64,000 bases of DNA from Cantharellus purpuraceus (taxonomy: Eukaryota > Basidiomycota > Agaricomycetes > Cantharellales > Hydnaceae). Shown one piece after another: positions 35,873-47,760 of this stretch. The notes under the pieces are model-generated. The model saw only the letters and a program-made list of their open reading frames with translations, did not search any database and was not told the DNA's origin. The DNA is taken from positions 62,001-126,000 of the forward strand of contig JALBUN010000003.1 of NCBI GenBank assembly GCA_025174535.1. The letters are read 5' to 3'. Position 1 is the stretch's first letter. Every line of letters begins with the position of its first letter. The position numbers were made by a program, and so were the translations under genes.

Positions 35873-36993
35873 GTGGGCGTGAATACTTCACTGCAAGGCT
35901 CCACTGGTCTTCCGGGCTTCGTAATCGTTGTGAGAGCCGCCAACAAGGCCAAATAAAAAGACAAAGACAGAGAAATCTCTGGGGACTGATGAGAAGGTTG
36001 AGGGACTTCAAGATATGTTTCAGAAATATGACACTTGCCTCTCGTCTCATTTCAAATATTAGCCAACCAGCGGTTCCTGTGAGAAGAAGACCATGCTTCT
36101 TCTGCATTTCGATGAGCCCCAAGCAAAGGTGATGGGAGTTGGCCCTCATTGGCAGCGAATGGAGCAAACTGAAAGGAATGTGTGGTAAGAATTGATAGAC
36201 CTGCGTTGATATTAGCAAGTGCTTTGAAAGGGCTAAAAAGCATGGCAACGATGCCCATGCCACAACCAGGCATGCACAACATAAATGCCTGCACAGGAAG
36301 CGACTTTGCTGGAGAGATGACGGATACCAAGCTCGCTTCTGCTTCAGACTGGCTGAAAATGCTGCAATCTCCTTTGGTGATCTACTGTACGCCCGAGGCT
36401 GTAAATGCGTGAACCCTGGGGTGGTGGTGAATGGACTTTAATATGTAAAAGTCGGTGCAGATCCAATATCTATCATCTTTGATCGAACTGTGGTCCAACA
36501 TTACATATGGTGGCTAGCGCTTATCTAACTTCAGGCTTGAGGTGCGCTCATTTGATCTTGTGGTCCGTAAGGACAGACGACGGACGTCGTTTGGGCTCCA
36601 CTCTGTAGAATTTGTCCCCAGCACTTTAGATCGCATCGATGGTGCGACGTCGTCCACTTCTGGATATACCAAACTTGAAGCTTGAAGCCTTGCGCCTCGC
36701 TGACGAAGTACCATCGAGAGTTACGTATAAGATCTTGGTACGACCGTTGTCTGGAATCCCAGGCGAGATGCTCTCGTGTTTGTTAACTATTGGTAACGCT
36801 GCAAAGTCCATTGCGATAGTGCACCGAGAATACCTATCTTGTGAAATACACATTGTCCACGTCCACCCTTTCCACCACCCACTCCTCAAGTCAGCAAAAC
36901 ATTTTTGAAGGACAAACGAGCAAGATGTATTTTCGCAGTTTCGACAGGTAAAGAATGTCATGGTTCACAATGAGTTGTCCAAATTGAGTCAGT
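35873..36993. other. region without a recognised gene
   Basis: Overlapping minus-strand frames at 35868-36330 include a hydrophobic stretch (MLCMPGCGMGIVAMLF) but no family match that I recognise. Plus and minus frames at 36514-36961 are also unassigned. I do not call a gene. Confidence 0.4.
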
Positions 36994-39227
36994 TCAACTG
37001 TCGTTATTCTCCAGTATTAAACTTGTTACGTGCGCAGATCTCGGGACGATCGAGCACGGGAAACGCTTGGGTTGCCTGAAACCAGCGTGAGTCCCCTTAT
37101 ACTTAAAAAGGCAGAGACGCACGATATCAAGCCAGACTCATATCTGATGTCGGCTGGTATTTCCTTCCCATCCTCGTCTCTCGCTGGAGAGATATCATAT
37201 GCATAGAGAATAGATGCAATGGCCAACCACATCGAGTCGTCCGCCACATAACGGCCGGGACAGATGCTGCAGCTGAAGTCAGGACAGATCTCATCATGAC
37301 AGGAATCTTCAAGGAGCCACACCGTCGTCCCAAACCAAAATGTGAGACCGGATCGATAATGTCCCCTCGCAGGAATCGCTCAGGCTCAAATTCGTCAGTC
37401 CTTGGGCCATATACTTTCTCGTCGCGAAGTATCGACCTCGAAACAACGCTTGTTCAAACTGTCTCTAGATAACGCAGCGCAGACATACCAGGCATTTATG
37501 AGGACAGTGCTTCCGCCTGGGATGAAATAATTTCCATACACTTGGTAGCGCGTTAGGAGGCTATTCAGTCAAAATATAAGCGGTGGAAAGGCCTACCATC
37601 ATCTCGTGTTGATCGATGTGCCACGCCCAATGGAAGTGTTGGATGCCATCTGTGTACTTCTTTGTATATTGCGCTGATATAGGGAAGATTCTTGCGATCG
37701 TCAAAGTCGGGAAGACGATCCATACCAAGGACTGAATCAAGTTCTGCCTGTGCCTTCTTTTGGACTTGGGGATAAAGAATCATCGCTAACATGAATGTGG
37801 ACAATGCTACAAATGTCTGTATATGTTGGTCATCGACCACAGTTTGATGAACGTCTACTGACGAGCATACCGTATCGGTTCCTGCGGCATATGCGACAGC
37901 GGTGGTATTGCGAATGACCTCTTCCTCGTCAGCGGGGGCGTCATCGTGTTTATTGGCCAATTTTTCCAGTAAAGAAAAGGCAACTGATTCTGTGGCTACC
38001 GTCCCAGCTTCCTAAACGTATTATTATTGCTCACAGTATAGACACCAGGTAGCGCATTACGCACCACAGCTTTCTTTACCTCTGTAAGTGGTGCCACACC
38101 CATTGATTCTGTCAAATTTCTCCAGTGTCGTGCTTTCTTCTTGAAGCCTGCTCCAGGCACCCATTCAGGCACGTACTTCACTGAAAGGTCATGCAAGAAT
38201 GAGGCATTATATTCCGGAAATAGCACTTACATATTGGAATGGTGTCAACGAGGTAAGTCCCCGGGTTTCCGGCTGCATTGAGTGATGCCAGGGCCTGCTC
38301 TGCAACCTCGATATAGGGATCACCTGTAGGACGAGCCTGTATTCCGTATACGATCTAGTGTCCGCGGATATTCAAAAGAAGGACTACTCCTTTCAGACAT
38401 AATTTACCTCCAAAATAGTTGCACCTGTTAGGTATCTCAGATGATCACGGAATTTCCCTGGAGAATAGTAATAGCTTCGAAGCAATGTTCTGCCGGTATC
38501 ACTGAGTAAGCAACCACCCTTGTGTAGGCTAGTGACTGAATAACTTGGTTTGTTTGACATGGGTTGGACGGTATGCCATCGAGGCCTTGGCATGAAATTT
38601 CTCGTTGAACATCCGACGATGTCGTCGCCAGAATACCCCGTATCGCATCAATCCGAAATTGAAGTTCCAACCCATCCTTATCAACGTGAACCTAATTAGA
38701 CCTAACATATAGGGAGGGGAATGACTCACAAGTGAAGCATCTGGAATTCAATCCTATCAGAATAAATCGAAGATCGTCTTTCACAAAGATCCTGGGCGAC
38801 TTCCAGAGTGTTGAGAATGACCATATGCTTTCCATACACATTGACATATACTATAGGGCCTGAGGGGTGATTGAAGTGTTGTTTCTACCAAACCTTAACA
38901 TTTACTGACCGTACTCCTTAGCCCATCGGCCATATGTCTCCCAATCGTGGTGAGAAGGCATGTCCTTTGCATTTCCTCCGATAAACTTGGCTGGCGGACC
39001 AGGTGGAAGGCATAAGCCTGATGAGGCGAATTGTGTTAGGGATGTTTGCGCAGCTCGTATACAAAGGACCCTTTGCACGGTGTGGATAATGATAAGAGAA
39101 AGTCACCTTTTTTAATACGACCAGTCCCAGTGTTGAAGATCACATATCTGAGAAGTAGATATACTACAAGGGCTCCAAACACCACGTGGAGACTTGCAGG
39201 TTCGAACTGGCGTTGTACCATGATCAC
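36994..39227 (-). CDS. cytochrome P450 monooxygenase (second intact gene)
   Basis: The minus-strand gene starts at ATG 39227 (or ATG 39221) with a membrane anchor (VVFGALVVYLLLRYVIF). It continues with LPPGPPAKFIGG, the C-helix VFWRRHRRMF, EWVPGAGFKKKARHW, the I-helix AYAAGTDT, EVHRW in the ExxR position, and EFEPERFLRG. The haem loop FGLGRRICPGRYVADDS is assembled over an intron, and the tail RFPCSIVPRSAHV runs to TGA 36996-36994. All exons I traced join in phase, so it appears functional. It belongs to a different subfamily from the 5572 gene and is closer to the gene at 51272. The substrate is unknown. A co-oriented solo LTR ends 31 bp upstream of the start codon, so the LTR probably lies in the promoter or 5' UTR. 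Confidence 0.88.
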
Positions 39228-39257
39228 AACGAGCGGAAATGTCTAAAGTGGAGTAGG

Positions 39258-39597
39258 TAAAGGATATGGACGCGAAGAGGGGCTAGATATATAAATTTCA
39301 GTTGTGCGGGGAGCAATCAACTGTAAATTCAGTAGCAACCTAGATATATAACTACAGAGCTCGCGGTTAATGTAGTTAGATATGTGAGAATGAAATGGGA
39401 CGTACACTTCAGTTGTGCGGGGAGCAATCAACTGAAGTGTCCGATAGAACGATATTGAACTTATATACTACCGAGTCAGGTGGGCAAAATAAAATAAGTA
39501 TCACCGTACTTGACCGCTATGCGTGTGTATTTGCGGCTGTTGAACTCTGTGGTACCTCAACTATGCTTCCGTGTTCGTCGGCCTCGATACTCCAACA
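39258..39597 (-). mobile_element. solo LTR (family S) immediately upstream of the P450 gene
   Basis: On the minus strand it starts TGTTGGAGTATCGAGG at 39597 and is flanked by GTAGG at 39253-39257 and 39598-39602, a 5-bp target duplication. It contains a TATATA box near 39461-39468 (about 235 bp before the P450 ATG) and an 11-bp-stem inverted repeat at 39405-39439. The repeated unit CAGTTGTGCGGGGAGCAATC occurs twice in it. Orientation is the same as the P450 gene. Confidence 0.7.
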
Positions 39598-40084
39598 GTA
39601 GGATGCACAAAACAAGGCAAAATATATCTTGACAGGAGTCTACGCATTGAATGTACCCATGTGGTGCACTAGAGCCATAGGTTCTCACCACTCTGGCGAT
39701 AAACGCCAGGGTGGGTTCGCTTCCTGACTCGCCCATTGAACGTGCACGTCGAAGCTGATGATGTGATTATTACTTAGTTGGCGAAGTGCCAAGACACCAT
39801 TTGGCATATAATATCATACTCCACAAGTTGCGGAGGACAATTTTCACCATCCGGAAAGTACGCGGGGGTTACAAAGATTGGAAAGTATTGTCTCCACTAG
39901 TTTACAGCGTGTGTTATCTTGCATGTGAATGCAGCCGGCCGTTTAAGTAGACTCTGATGAAGGGATGACAGTGGATGAGCCCATGACACGTACGAGAAGA
40001 AGCCAGGACTCGGCTTGGCAGTCATGGGGCTGATGTCCCATCGCTATCCGTTTCTCATGTGAAAAGGCTGAGCACACACGCGAC

Positions 40085-40403
40085 ATCGGTGGACAGTGTT
40101 TTCAGCCAAGTATCGTTCTCGGTCAAGTATCTTCCTGGGCACTTCAGATATGTAAGCGAGGTGGGTCACGGAAACAGAGGGAGATATACCGGCGTCCATA
40201 TCCAAACGCAGCCTCAGGAAATTTGACGTGAGCGTTCAAGAAGCGGTCGGGTTCTAAGTCTTCAGCGTTGACACCATGACTCTTTTCATTATGGAGGATG
40301 CCCTTCGGAGAACAAAGACCAATTAGGTCTCGAAGAGTGACCATGTAAAGAATCCACCATGAGTTGCCGACGACGATGCTTCCTGCGGGAATGAAGTAGC
40401 CCC
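40085..40403 (-). pseudogene. cytochrome P450 pseudogene, 3' part (split by Copia)
   Basis: Minus-strand sequence matches exons 10-12 of the P450 at 51272: a YFIPAGS stretch, GILHNEKSHGVNAEDLEPDRFL, FPEAAFGYGRR, then an intron and CPGRYLTEN. The coding sequence then degenerates. The Copia element inserts exactly at 40403/40404 in the YFIPAGS exon; the upstream part of the gene resumes at 47761. Confidence 0.82.
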
Positions 40404-40541
40404 TGTAGAAGAGAAAGTATGCTCACTTACTCTATATATATAGCGCATTTCTGTTAGTCAGCACATGTATAGTTTCTACAAGGGCTGCGTATAATACAGT
40501 TAGTTTTTACCTCTGACCATCACATAAGTTGCTACTCAACA
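40404..40541 (+). repeat. left LTR of the Copia element
   Basis: A 138-bp TG...CA repeat matching the right LTR ends at 47013-47136 and 47743-47760, with a TATATATATAG box near 40433. Confidence 0.9.
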
Positions 40542-40578
40542 GGTTATGGGCCCCATAGCCACATAATTATCACTCATA

Positions 40579-42618
40579 ATGACCACCATGCAACTTGACT
40601 ATATCATGACAACTGGAAATGGGTTCTCAACGTTCCCAAAACTCAACTCGACAAACTTCTACTCATGGAAGAACAATATGGAGACAATGCTGTACGGGCT
40701 GAACCAAATGGTAATGGTTCAAGGTACAGTTCCCAGGCCAAAGCTAGTGGATGTGACAGCACCGAAAGTGGCTGAGATGGCGGCCATTGCTGCATGGGAC
40801 CTCCGCGCTGGAAGGGCATATATGGAAATTGCCCTGCATATTGAAGATGAGTGGAAGCAGCCCATAATGGGTAACCGTGATCCGGTGAAGGCCTGGAAAG
40901 CCTTGGAGGACATGTACGGGGCAAGCATGGATGGCATCTGTGCAGTGCTGTTCACGCAGATAACAACCATGAAGTACATGGCTGGGACGCTGATCCAGAC
41001 GCACCAGCTTAAAATGGAAGAGGTCCAGCAGAAGCTCGCAGCAGCTGGGCAGAGCGTACCTGATTTGCAGTTCCTTTCATACTTCTTAAATTCCTTACCC
41101 ACTGAGCTTGACCAATTCACTACTACAGTCAATCACGCTACAGAAACCGTTGTGAGTGTCACACAGAGGCTCAGACAAATGGAGCTCTGCTGTGAACTGT
41201 GCGGTGAAGACAGTTCAGGATTTCTAGCTAAAGGGAAAGGGAAAGCAGGGGGCGGAAAAGGCATGGATACAAAGAGAAAAGGGAAATGCCATAACTGCGG
41301 AGTAGCTGGGCACTGGGCGCATGATTGCACGAAGCCAAAGAAGAACAATGCGAATGCCAAAGCAGGCACACAAGTGCCGGTCGGATGCATGTTTATGGTG
41401 CTGAATGGAAAGGCAAGCAGAAGCAATGCCAATACCATGTACTACCTGGACTCAGGGGCATCAGGTCACTACACACCATGCCAAGAGGATCTCCAAGACT
41501 ACGCACCATTCAGTGTGCTACGCCAAATCACCACCGCAAAGGGTCAGGTGCAGGCGATGGGATCTGGAACTGTACACTATGCGATCCAGCTGAAGGATGG
41601 CAGTGAGGCGTTTGGTGAGCTGCACAATGTGTCCTGGGTACCCGACATCACGGCAAGATTGCTGTCTGTATGCCAGCTGACACAGAAGGGATATACTGTG
41701 GCATTCAATCAGTCAAGCTGCAAGCTGCGCGGACCAGGAGGAAACACTATTGACATACCAGTAATGGAGCAGGTCTACCCAGTGCGGCTGAGAGTCATGA
41801 AGCCACAGGCTAATGGGACTGCAAACCTGGTATTCACTGAGTCTGACAACTCCCAACTAGCAAAGCGGCTGGATGGTGAGTGGTTACTGGCAGCCACGGC
41901 ACCTGCTAAGATCACATGGATGGACCTACATTGGATGATGGGTCATCTAAATATGCAGGATTGCAAGAAACTCACTGAAGGTGCCGCCAAGAATGTCAGG
42001 ATCACAAATACTGCCGCTCCTATCCCTGCACAGATGGATTGCCTAGCCTGCATAGAGGGGAAGCAGACACACTTACCATTTCCCCCTGGAAGGCACCGCG
42101 CGGAGGGGCTACTTGACCTGGTTCATATGGACACTGTTGGTCCTATGGAAACTCAGTCATATGACAGAAAGTGGTACGCACTCACCTTAGTTGATGACAA
42201 ATCCCGCATCTGCACAATGGAACCGATGGCCAGCTGTGACCAAGTGCTTGAGGTGTTCAAGGGCTGGAAGGCAAAGGTGGAGAATAGTTGTCAGCGCAAG
42301 ATCCGCGCTGTCATGTGTGACAACACGAAGGAGTTTGTGCAGGGAAGATTCAAGGCTTACCTTGACGCAGAAGGCATACAGCTGTACACATCAGTTCCAC
42401 ACTCACCACAAATGAATGGCGTTGCAGAGCGGATGAACCGGATGATCGTGGAGGGAGCGCGTGTGATGCTATTGGAGGCAAAGCTGCCTAAGTGCTACTG
42501 GACACTGGCTTTCAGAACAATGGCGTACTTACAGAACAGGTCACCAACTCACGCCAACGATGGGAAGACACCATATGAGGTTTTCTATGGTGAAGTGCCT
42601 GATATAGGTAACCTTTGA
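40579..42618 (+). pseudogene. Copia gag-protease-integrase part (679 codons)
   Basis: Open from ATG 40579 to a TGA at 42616. Gag is followed by a CCHC zinc knuckle (CHNCGVAGHWAHDC, about 41289-41330), the aspartic protease site YYLDSGASGHYT (about 41443-41478), an integrase zinc-binding region (HLNMQDC...CLACIEGKQTHL) and the catalytic core with DLVHMDTVGPM, VMCDNTKEF and PHSPQMNGVAERMN. The TGA falls in the conserved LRPFGC segment, where arginine (CGA) is expected; the same frame continues as PFGCQV. It is therefore a nonsense mutation rather than a natural end. Confidence 0.92.
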
Positions 42619-42840
42619 CCATTCGGATGTCAAGTTAGCATGCATGCTGCAAGGGAGAAGACACAGAAATTAGACTCACGATCATGGAGAGGCTATATGG
42701 TGGGCTACGAGCCATGGGATGGCAGTTACCTGGTCCTGGAACCCAAATCGGGTAAGGTACACAGAGCGCATGACTGTCAGGGTTCAAATGAGTCATATTC
42801 TATTTTTAGTATTTTCTCTTGACGCCCCTATCAGCACAGC

Positions 42841-43148
42841 CTGTCAGGGTGTGTCTCCCCTATTTCATTGCCCCTATCACTTCCCCTATCCTTCCTCCCT
42901 ATTATTCCCCTATCTTGGTTCTCCTATCCGTCTCCATCATTTAGTATAAAGACTCACCTTGGTGCAGTGTGATCCCCTCAGCTTGATCTCTGAGGATATC
43001 TGCTGTACCAGGTAAGTCCCATGTATTTATCAGAAACAGCTGTATAGACTGAGGATATCCGCTGTATCAGCTGGCATTATCACTTATTGGCTCTCATCTA
43101 TTGAGTATCTTGTTGTTGTGGCCTCGTCATCAGCGTTGCCCTCACAGC
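42841..43148. mobile_element. 308-bp insertion, probably a small solo LTR, in Copia pol
   Basis: The insert begins CTGTCAGGGTGTGTC and is bounded by the direct repeat CACAGC at 42835-42840 and 43143-43148. Removing it restores the phase between the integrase part and the reverse transcriptase part. The interior is pyrimidine-rich (many CCCCTATC-like runs) with a TATAAAGACT motif. TG/CA ends with a 5-bp near-match duplication fit a solo LTR of another family. Confidence 0.55.
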
Positions 43149-44489
43149 AACCTGATATTCCACGAAGTGTCCTTGGGACTGATAATCCCAGCACCAATCA
43201 TTGATGCACAGGAGCCAGCTACAAGCAGGGAACTAGATGAGGCACCGAGTCAGCTATCGGTGCCGGCTGCACAGACCCAAAGTGAAAAGCTTACCATAAG
43301 AATTCCTGCGTGACCCCAGCCAGCCACTGCAGCCAGCGCAGTGAATACGGACGCACTTGTGAGTACAGTACCGGATTACCCAGCTCATACAACACAATCA
43401 GGCTGGATGCGCAAGCCACAGGCAGGCATCGCATTCGAGTTTGCGATGTCGGCAATGGCAGGGGAACCGCTGACAGACAACGTTGAATCAGCAGATGTGC
43501 CAGTGCCAGATGATCCACTCACCATTGCGGAGGCACTTGCGGGCCCAAACACACCCTACTGGAGGAAAGCACTAGACAAGGAGCATCAGAACCTCACAAA
43601 CCATGGGGTATATGAATGGGCACAGAGTGGGGACGCACTGGTGATGGACTCCAAGACAGTGTTGAAGACGAAGCATGATACCGAAGGTGGGATCACGGGG
43701 TTCAAGGCGAGGTGTTGTGCACGAGGATTCACACAGATCCCCGGTCTTCACTTTGACCCTGCACAGAGCCGCACAATGGTAATGTGGTTTGAGATGCTGC
43801 AAATCATTCTGGCAGCAGCAGCAAGTCAGAATACAGCGATACGGCAGTTTGATGTTGCTTCTGCTTACCTGCACCACGCGCTCCATGAGATCGTCTACAT
43901 GAAGCCCCTGCCAGGTTTTGAGCATCCGATGGACCCAACACTGGTGTGGCAGCTATTGAAGCCGCTATATGGAACGGTCCAGGGGGGGCACTATTGGGAG
44001 GAAGAGAAGTCAGAATTCATGGGAAAGATTGGCTGGAAGAAGCTCACCTCAGATCCGAGCACTTTCCAAAGGACATGGGAGGATGGCTCGTCCGCTGTCA
44101 TAGTCTTCTGGGTAGACGACGCAACCTGTGCAGGACCCGAGGATAAACTACTTGAGCTTGAACATCAGTTTTCTGAACAGTATGGCATATCAAGCAAGGG
44201 GGAGCTTACCTGGACACTGGGCATTGCATTTAAATGTGATCTCCCAAGTCGAACGATAGCGCTGTCGCAGACGTCATTTGTCAACGGTCTGCTGTGCAAG
44301 TTTTCGCTTGAAGATGCCACACCGCTGGCAATGCCGTTTGCTCCAGGAACCTACCTAATAGCTGAAATGTGTCCTCAGGATGATGTTGAACGCGAGAGAA
44401 TGGCAGGCATACCTTACAGGGAGCTGGTAGGTGCGCTGTTATACATAATGGTGGCGACACAACCGGACATTGCGTATGCACTCAGCATG
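43149..44489 (+). pseudogene. Copia reverse transcriptase part
   Basis: An in-frame TGA at 43311 precedes the long open frame from 43341. The reverse transcriptase shows FKARCCARGFTQIPGLHF, IRQFDVASAYLHHAL with the first catalytic aspartate, LLKPLYGTVQGGHYW, VIVFWVDDATCAG (the YVDD site, here WVDD) and TQPDIAYALSML. The frame is then cut by the LTR insertion at 44490; codons after that point belong to the insert. Confidence 0.9.
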
Positions 44490-46449
44490 CTATGTGTTAT
44501 GACTATATTCATTAATGCCCAGATCCCCATCCGATCCACTCAGATCCCCACGCACATGAAATCTATACTCCATTTGGAAACCGCTACATCTCCATTTACC
44601 TGTCTGATTGTCACCGCCGATTCCGCCCATCCGTCTCCGGTTCCAATTGATGCATCAGCATCACCATAGGAACCCAGACATCCGTCCCCGTTGGACTCGG
44701 ACAAGCTCACGTAAGGCCGTCGGCCTCGGAGACCCATCACCGGAGTAATTATTATTAGATTTCAAATATGTATTTAAGTTGCCCGACTGGGGACTTCATT
44801 CCCCAGTTCGAATATCAAATCACACCTAGTTCCTAAGTCCGATCCTAACTCTCTAAGTCATACTCCGCCTCCAAAATCTCAGACACCGGTATTAGTGAGG
44901 GCGCAACACATAAGCTGAAGCCAAGTCCGTCCTGACCTGTATGGGAACTGGTTTTCCCTTAAAAGATCTTGTTTAAAGTCCTGAAACTGTATAATTTCGC
45001 TTCATGGCCTTAAAATATCAGCATATATGTACTGCTTTCTCTTGATTCAGGGCCATTCAAATATTCTCTATTTTTTCATATTTTTTCGGGAATTTTCCAT
45101 CCAGAAATGAGTCTACAAACTTATTGTTCTGCTGGGCAAAGTTTTGGGACCCACATGGACCCACAAACCTTCACAGATGTCAGCAGCCCCAAAGTCAGCC
45201 GGAGTCACCCGGACAACTGACTCATTTTCAATCACATGACTCATTTTAATCTCCAACTCAATCTGGTCACCACTGCCAGTAAATGCTCAATATCTTCACA
45301 ACCACTGCACCTCCTGACTCCATTTTCAGTGGAGAGTTCAATAGAAGCTGTGCCTACCCATAGCTGTGCTAATCAGCCCAGGAAACGAAGTATTGACCGA
45401 GTTATTTGAGTAATGGTGACTCATGCAATGACTCCTGCCATGACTCATGCTATGACTCCTTCCATGACTCATACCATGACTCCTGCTCTGAGTCACACTA
45501 TGACTCCATCCATGACTCATGCCATGAGTCAGAGCAAATCCAAGCAGCTCATTGGCTAGGAAACTTCCACCCCCTTCTCACATATTCCACTAGCTTCCAG
45601 TAGTTTCCATCTATTAATAGGTAGAAGTTTCCAGTAGTATTAGTCAGCTCCTGTAAATACAATATAAAAGGAGCCCATTCTGCCTCTGAATAAATAACCA
45701 TTTTCTACCCCATCATCTGCACATCAGTGTGACTAGAGTGACATACAGTGTCATCCTCTATATCTCAGTAACTGTTGATTGTCCAGTTCAAGGGTCGCTT
45801 ACAGTTGTGTAACTGTATTCGATTGCACTCGAAGTAGTGATTGTCCTGCTTTGGGTGTGAGTGTAGTATCTACCTCGTGTGACTACGAATCTACAGGGTG
45901 AGATTGTCTGTCGATAGTCCTGCCATTAGTGCTCTTGTTTAAGTTACTGGTGTGTACTGCCTTTGCAGAGCATTAGAAGCTTGAACTTGTGTGAAGCAGT
46001 TGCTAGACTACTTCACACATCGCTGTTACCCGCTTCAGAGTGCCACTGGTTGGACGGTCGGATTCATCCACCTACTTCCTCTAGCCTCTAAGTGCATTCC
46101 CCTCTTTTTGGAATATCTGGACCCCTAAGCGTCCATGAACTCTAGACTCTGGAAGTCTTATTCATTCCCTACTGCTAAGAAACGTATTACCTTCCTGCGT
46201 ATCGTCTGCATTGACCATTACAAGGGATTGTAACCAAAGTACAAACGTTAAATTGTTTCTGGAGTTGTGCTGCAGTAGGATTTGATATTCTTCTCAGCTG
46301 TTCATTCATGGAATTGTGGTGATTTAGAGTTTGCCCTAACACCATAATTTTGCAGGTTCCAAAACATGACCCCCATGATGTGCTCTGACTCCGACCCAAC
46401 CTCTGACCCAATCTCCGACCCCCAATCGGACCTAGTGCGTAACACTATG
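44490..46449 (+). mobile_element. Gypsy-type solo LTR in Copia, itself interrupted
   Basis: The target duplication CTATG lies at 44490-44494 and 46445-46449. The LTR begins TGTTATGACTATATTC at 44495 and ends GTGCGTAACA at 46444, about 516 bp without its own insert at 44938-46371. Removing everything restores SMLCKYMSNLGQ in the Copia reading frame. It contains TATTTAAG near 44770. Confidence 0.85.
44933..46371 (+). mobile_element. solo LTR of the chromodomain Gypsy family (LTR-L, copy 1)
   Basis: The LTR is 44938-46366, from TGTATGGGAACTGG to GGTTCCAAAACA, flanked by TGACC at 44933-44937 and 46367-46371. It is the same family as the 3' LTR of the Gypsy element at 56548-59455. A 12-bp-period array of TGACTC motifs lies at about 45415-45535, and TATAAAAGGAGC near 45663 is a likely core promoter. 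Confidence 0.9.
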
Positions 46450-47012
46450 CAAATATATGTCCAATCTGGGACAGGCGCACTGGCAGGCCACTAAGCGAGT
46501 CCTACGTTACCTGAAGGGAACAATGGATGTACCTCTGAAGTTAGGAGGCGACCTCACGCTCTCCACATACTCAGATGCTGATTTCACCAGCGACCGGGAT
46601 GACAGAAAGTCAACTGGGGCCTACGCATTCTTGATAGGAACTGGCGCTGTGTTGTGGTCAACTAAGAAGCAGAAGGTGACAGCATTGTCTACCTTGGAGG
46701 CAGAATACATGGCGATGTCACAAGCGGCAAGGGAGGCAACCTGGGCATGAACATTCAATACATCAGGATCTTCACAGACAATCAGGGGGCTATAGCACTC
46801 ACCCTGAATCCAGTGTTCCACAACCGTTCCAAGCATATTGACGTCCAGTACCACTACGTACGTGAGAAAGTCGCTGATGGCGAACTTCAGATCAAGTTTA
46901 TTCCCTACAGAAATGGTGGCAGACGTACTTACCAAGGGTCTACCACTGGCACCGCACAGCGCGCATTGCGCTAAGCTTGGGTTGGCAATATATGATAATG
47001 AGTGAGGGGGAG
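46445..47012 (+). pseudogene. Copia RNase H part
   Basis: LGQAHWQATKRVLRYLKGT, YSDADFTSDRDDRKSTGAYAF, LSTLEAEYMA and later TDNQGAIALTLN with HIDVQYHYVREKV are the usual RNase H blocks. A frameshift lies near 46745 and another near 46910, where FPTEMVADVLTKGLPLA is readable only after a frame change. Confidence 0.88.
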
Positions 47013-47760
47013 TGTAGAAGAGAAAGTACGCTCACTTACTCTATATATATAGCGTGCTTCTGTTAGTCAGCACATGTATAGTTTCTACAAGGGCTGCGTA
47101 TAATATAGTTAGTTTTTTACCTCCGACCGTCACATAGACGCTTGTTCAGAAATACATCAAATATGTATACACAACCCATTTCCTCAAATTTTATATAATA
47201 TACTTATATTAAAACATATTTTGATATTTCATACATGATTCTCAAATTTATATAAATTACTTAGATTTAAAACATATTTTGATATTTTGACATGATTCTC
47301 AAAAATAATTCTTTTTTTTTAATTTACTGGTGGCAACTGCTTCAAGGGAATATTCTACTCCTGCTACACTTAATTTCTTTCACTCATTCTTTCTTATACT
47401 ATACTGGTCAAATAATCTAATGTACCTTGAATCCTCACCTGGCATTTGTATATCTAAATATTCTCTATTATACCAATAATATTAATATATACATTACTGT
47501 TATATTCATATAAACAATTATGTTCATCCATAACAAACATCTTATCTTTTAAAGTTTATTAAAATATGAAATATATATTTATATTTATAAAAATTTAAGA
47601 TATTCAAAAAAAACTCGGATATCCGAAATCTTTAAAGATATCCAGATTGTAACTCCCTATTTTTATGATCATTATTAAAATTCTGATGTACATCTTGTAT
47701 ACATCAGAATATTGTATAACAGCATCCTTCCGAACAAGCGTCATAAGTTGCTACTCAACA
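47013..47760 (+). repeat. right LTR of the Copia element, interrupted
   Basis: LTR halves 47013-47136 and 47743-47760 flank a 606-bp TIR element. The halves together match the left LTR, with several substitutions. Confidence 0.88.
47137..47742. mobile_element. AT-rich TIR (MITE-like) element in the Copia right LTR
   Basis: The ends are GACGCTTGTTC and GAACAAGCGTC (inverted repeats 14 of 15 when extended), with ATA duplicated on both sides (47134-47136 and 47743-47745). The interior is very AT-rich and has no open frame of note. Confidence 0.8.

Noticed and set aside
40719..41438. Minus-strand frames of 86-137 codons
   Set aside because: Antisense shadows of Copia Gag.
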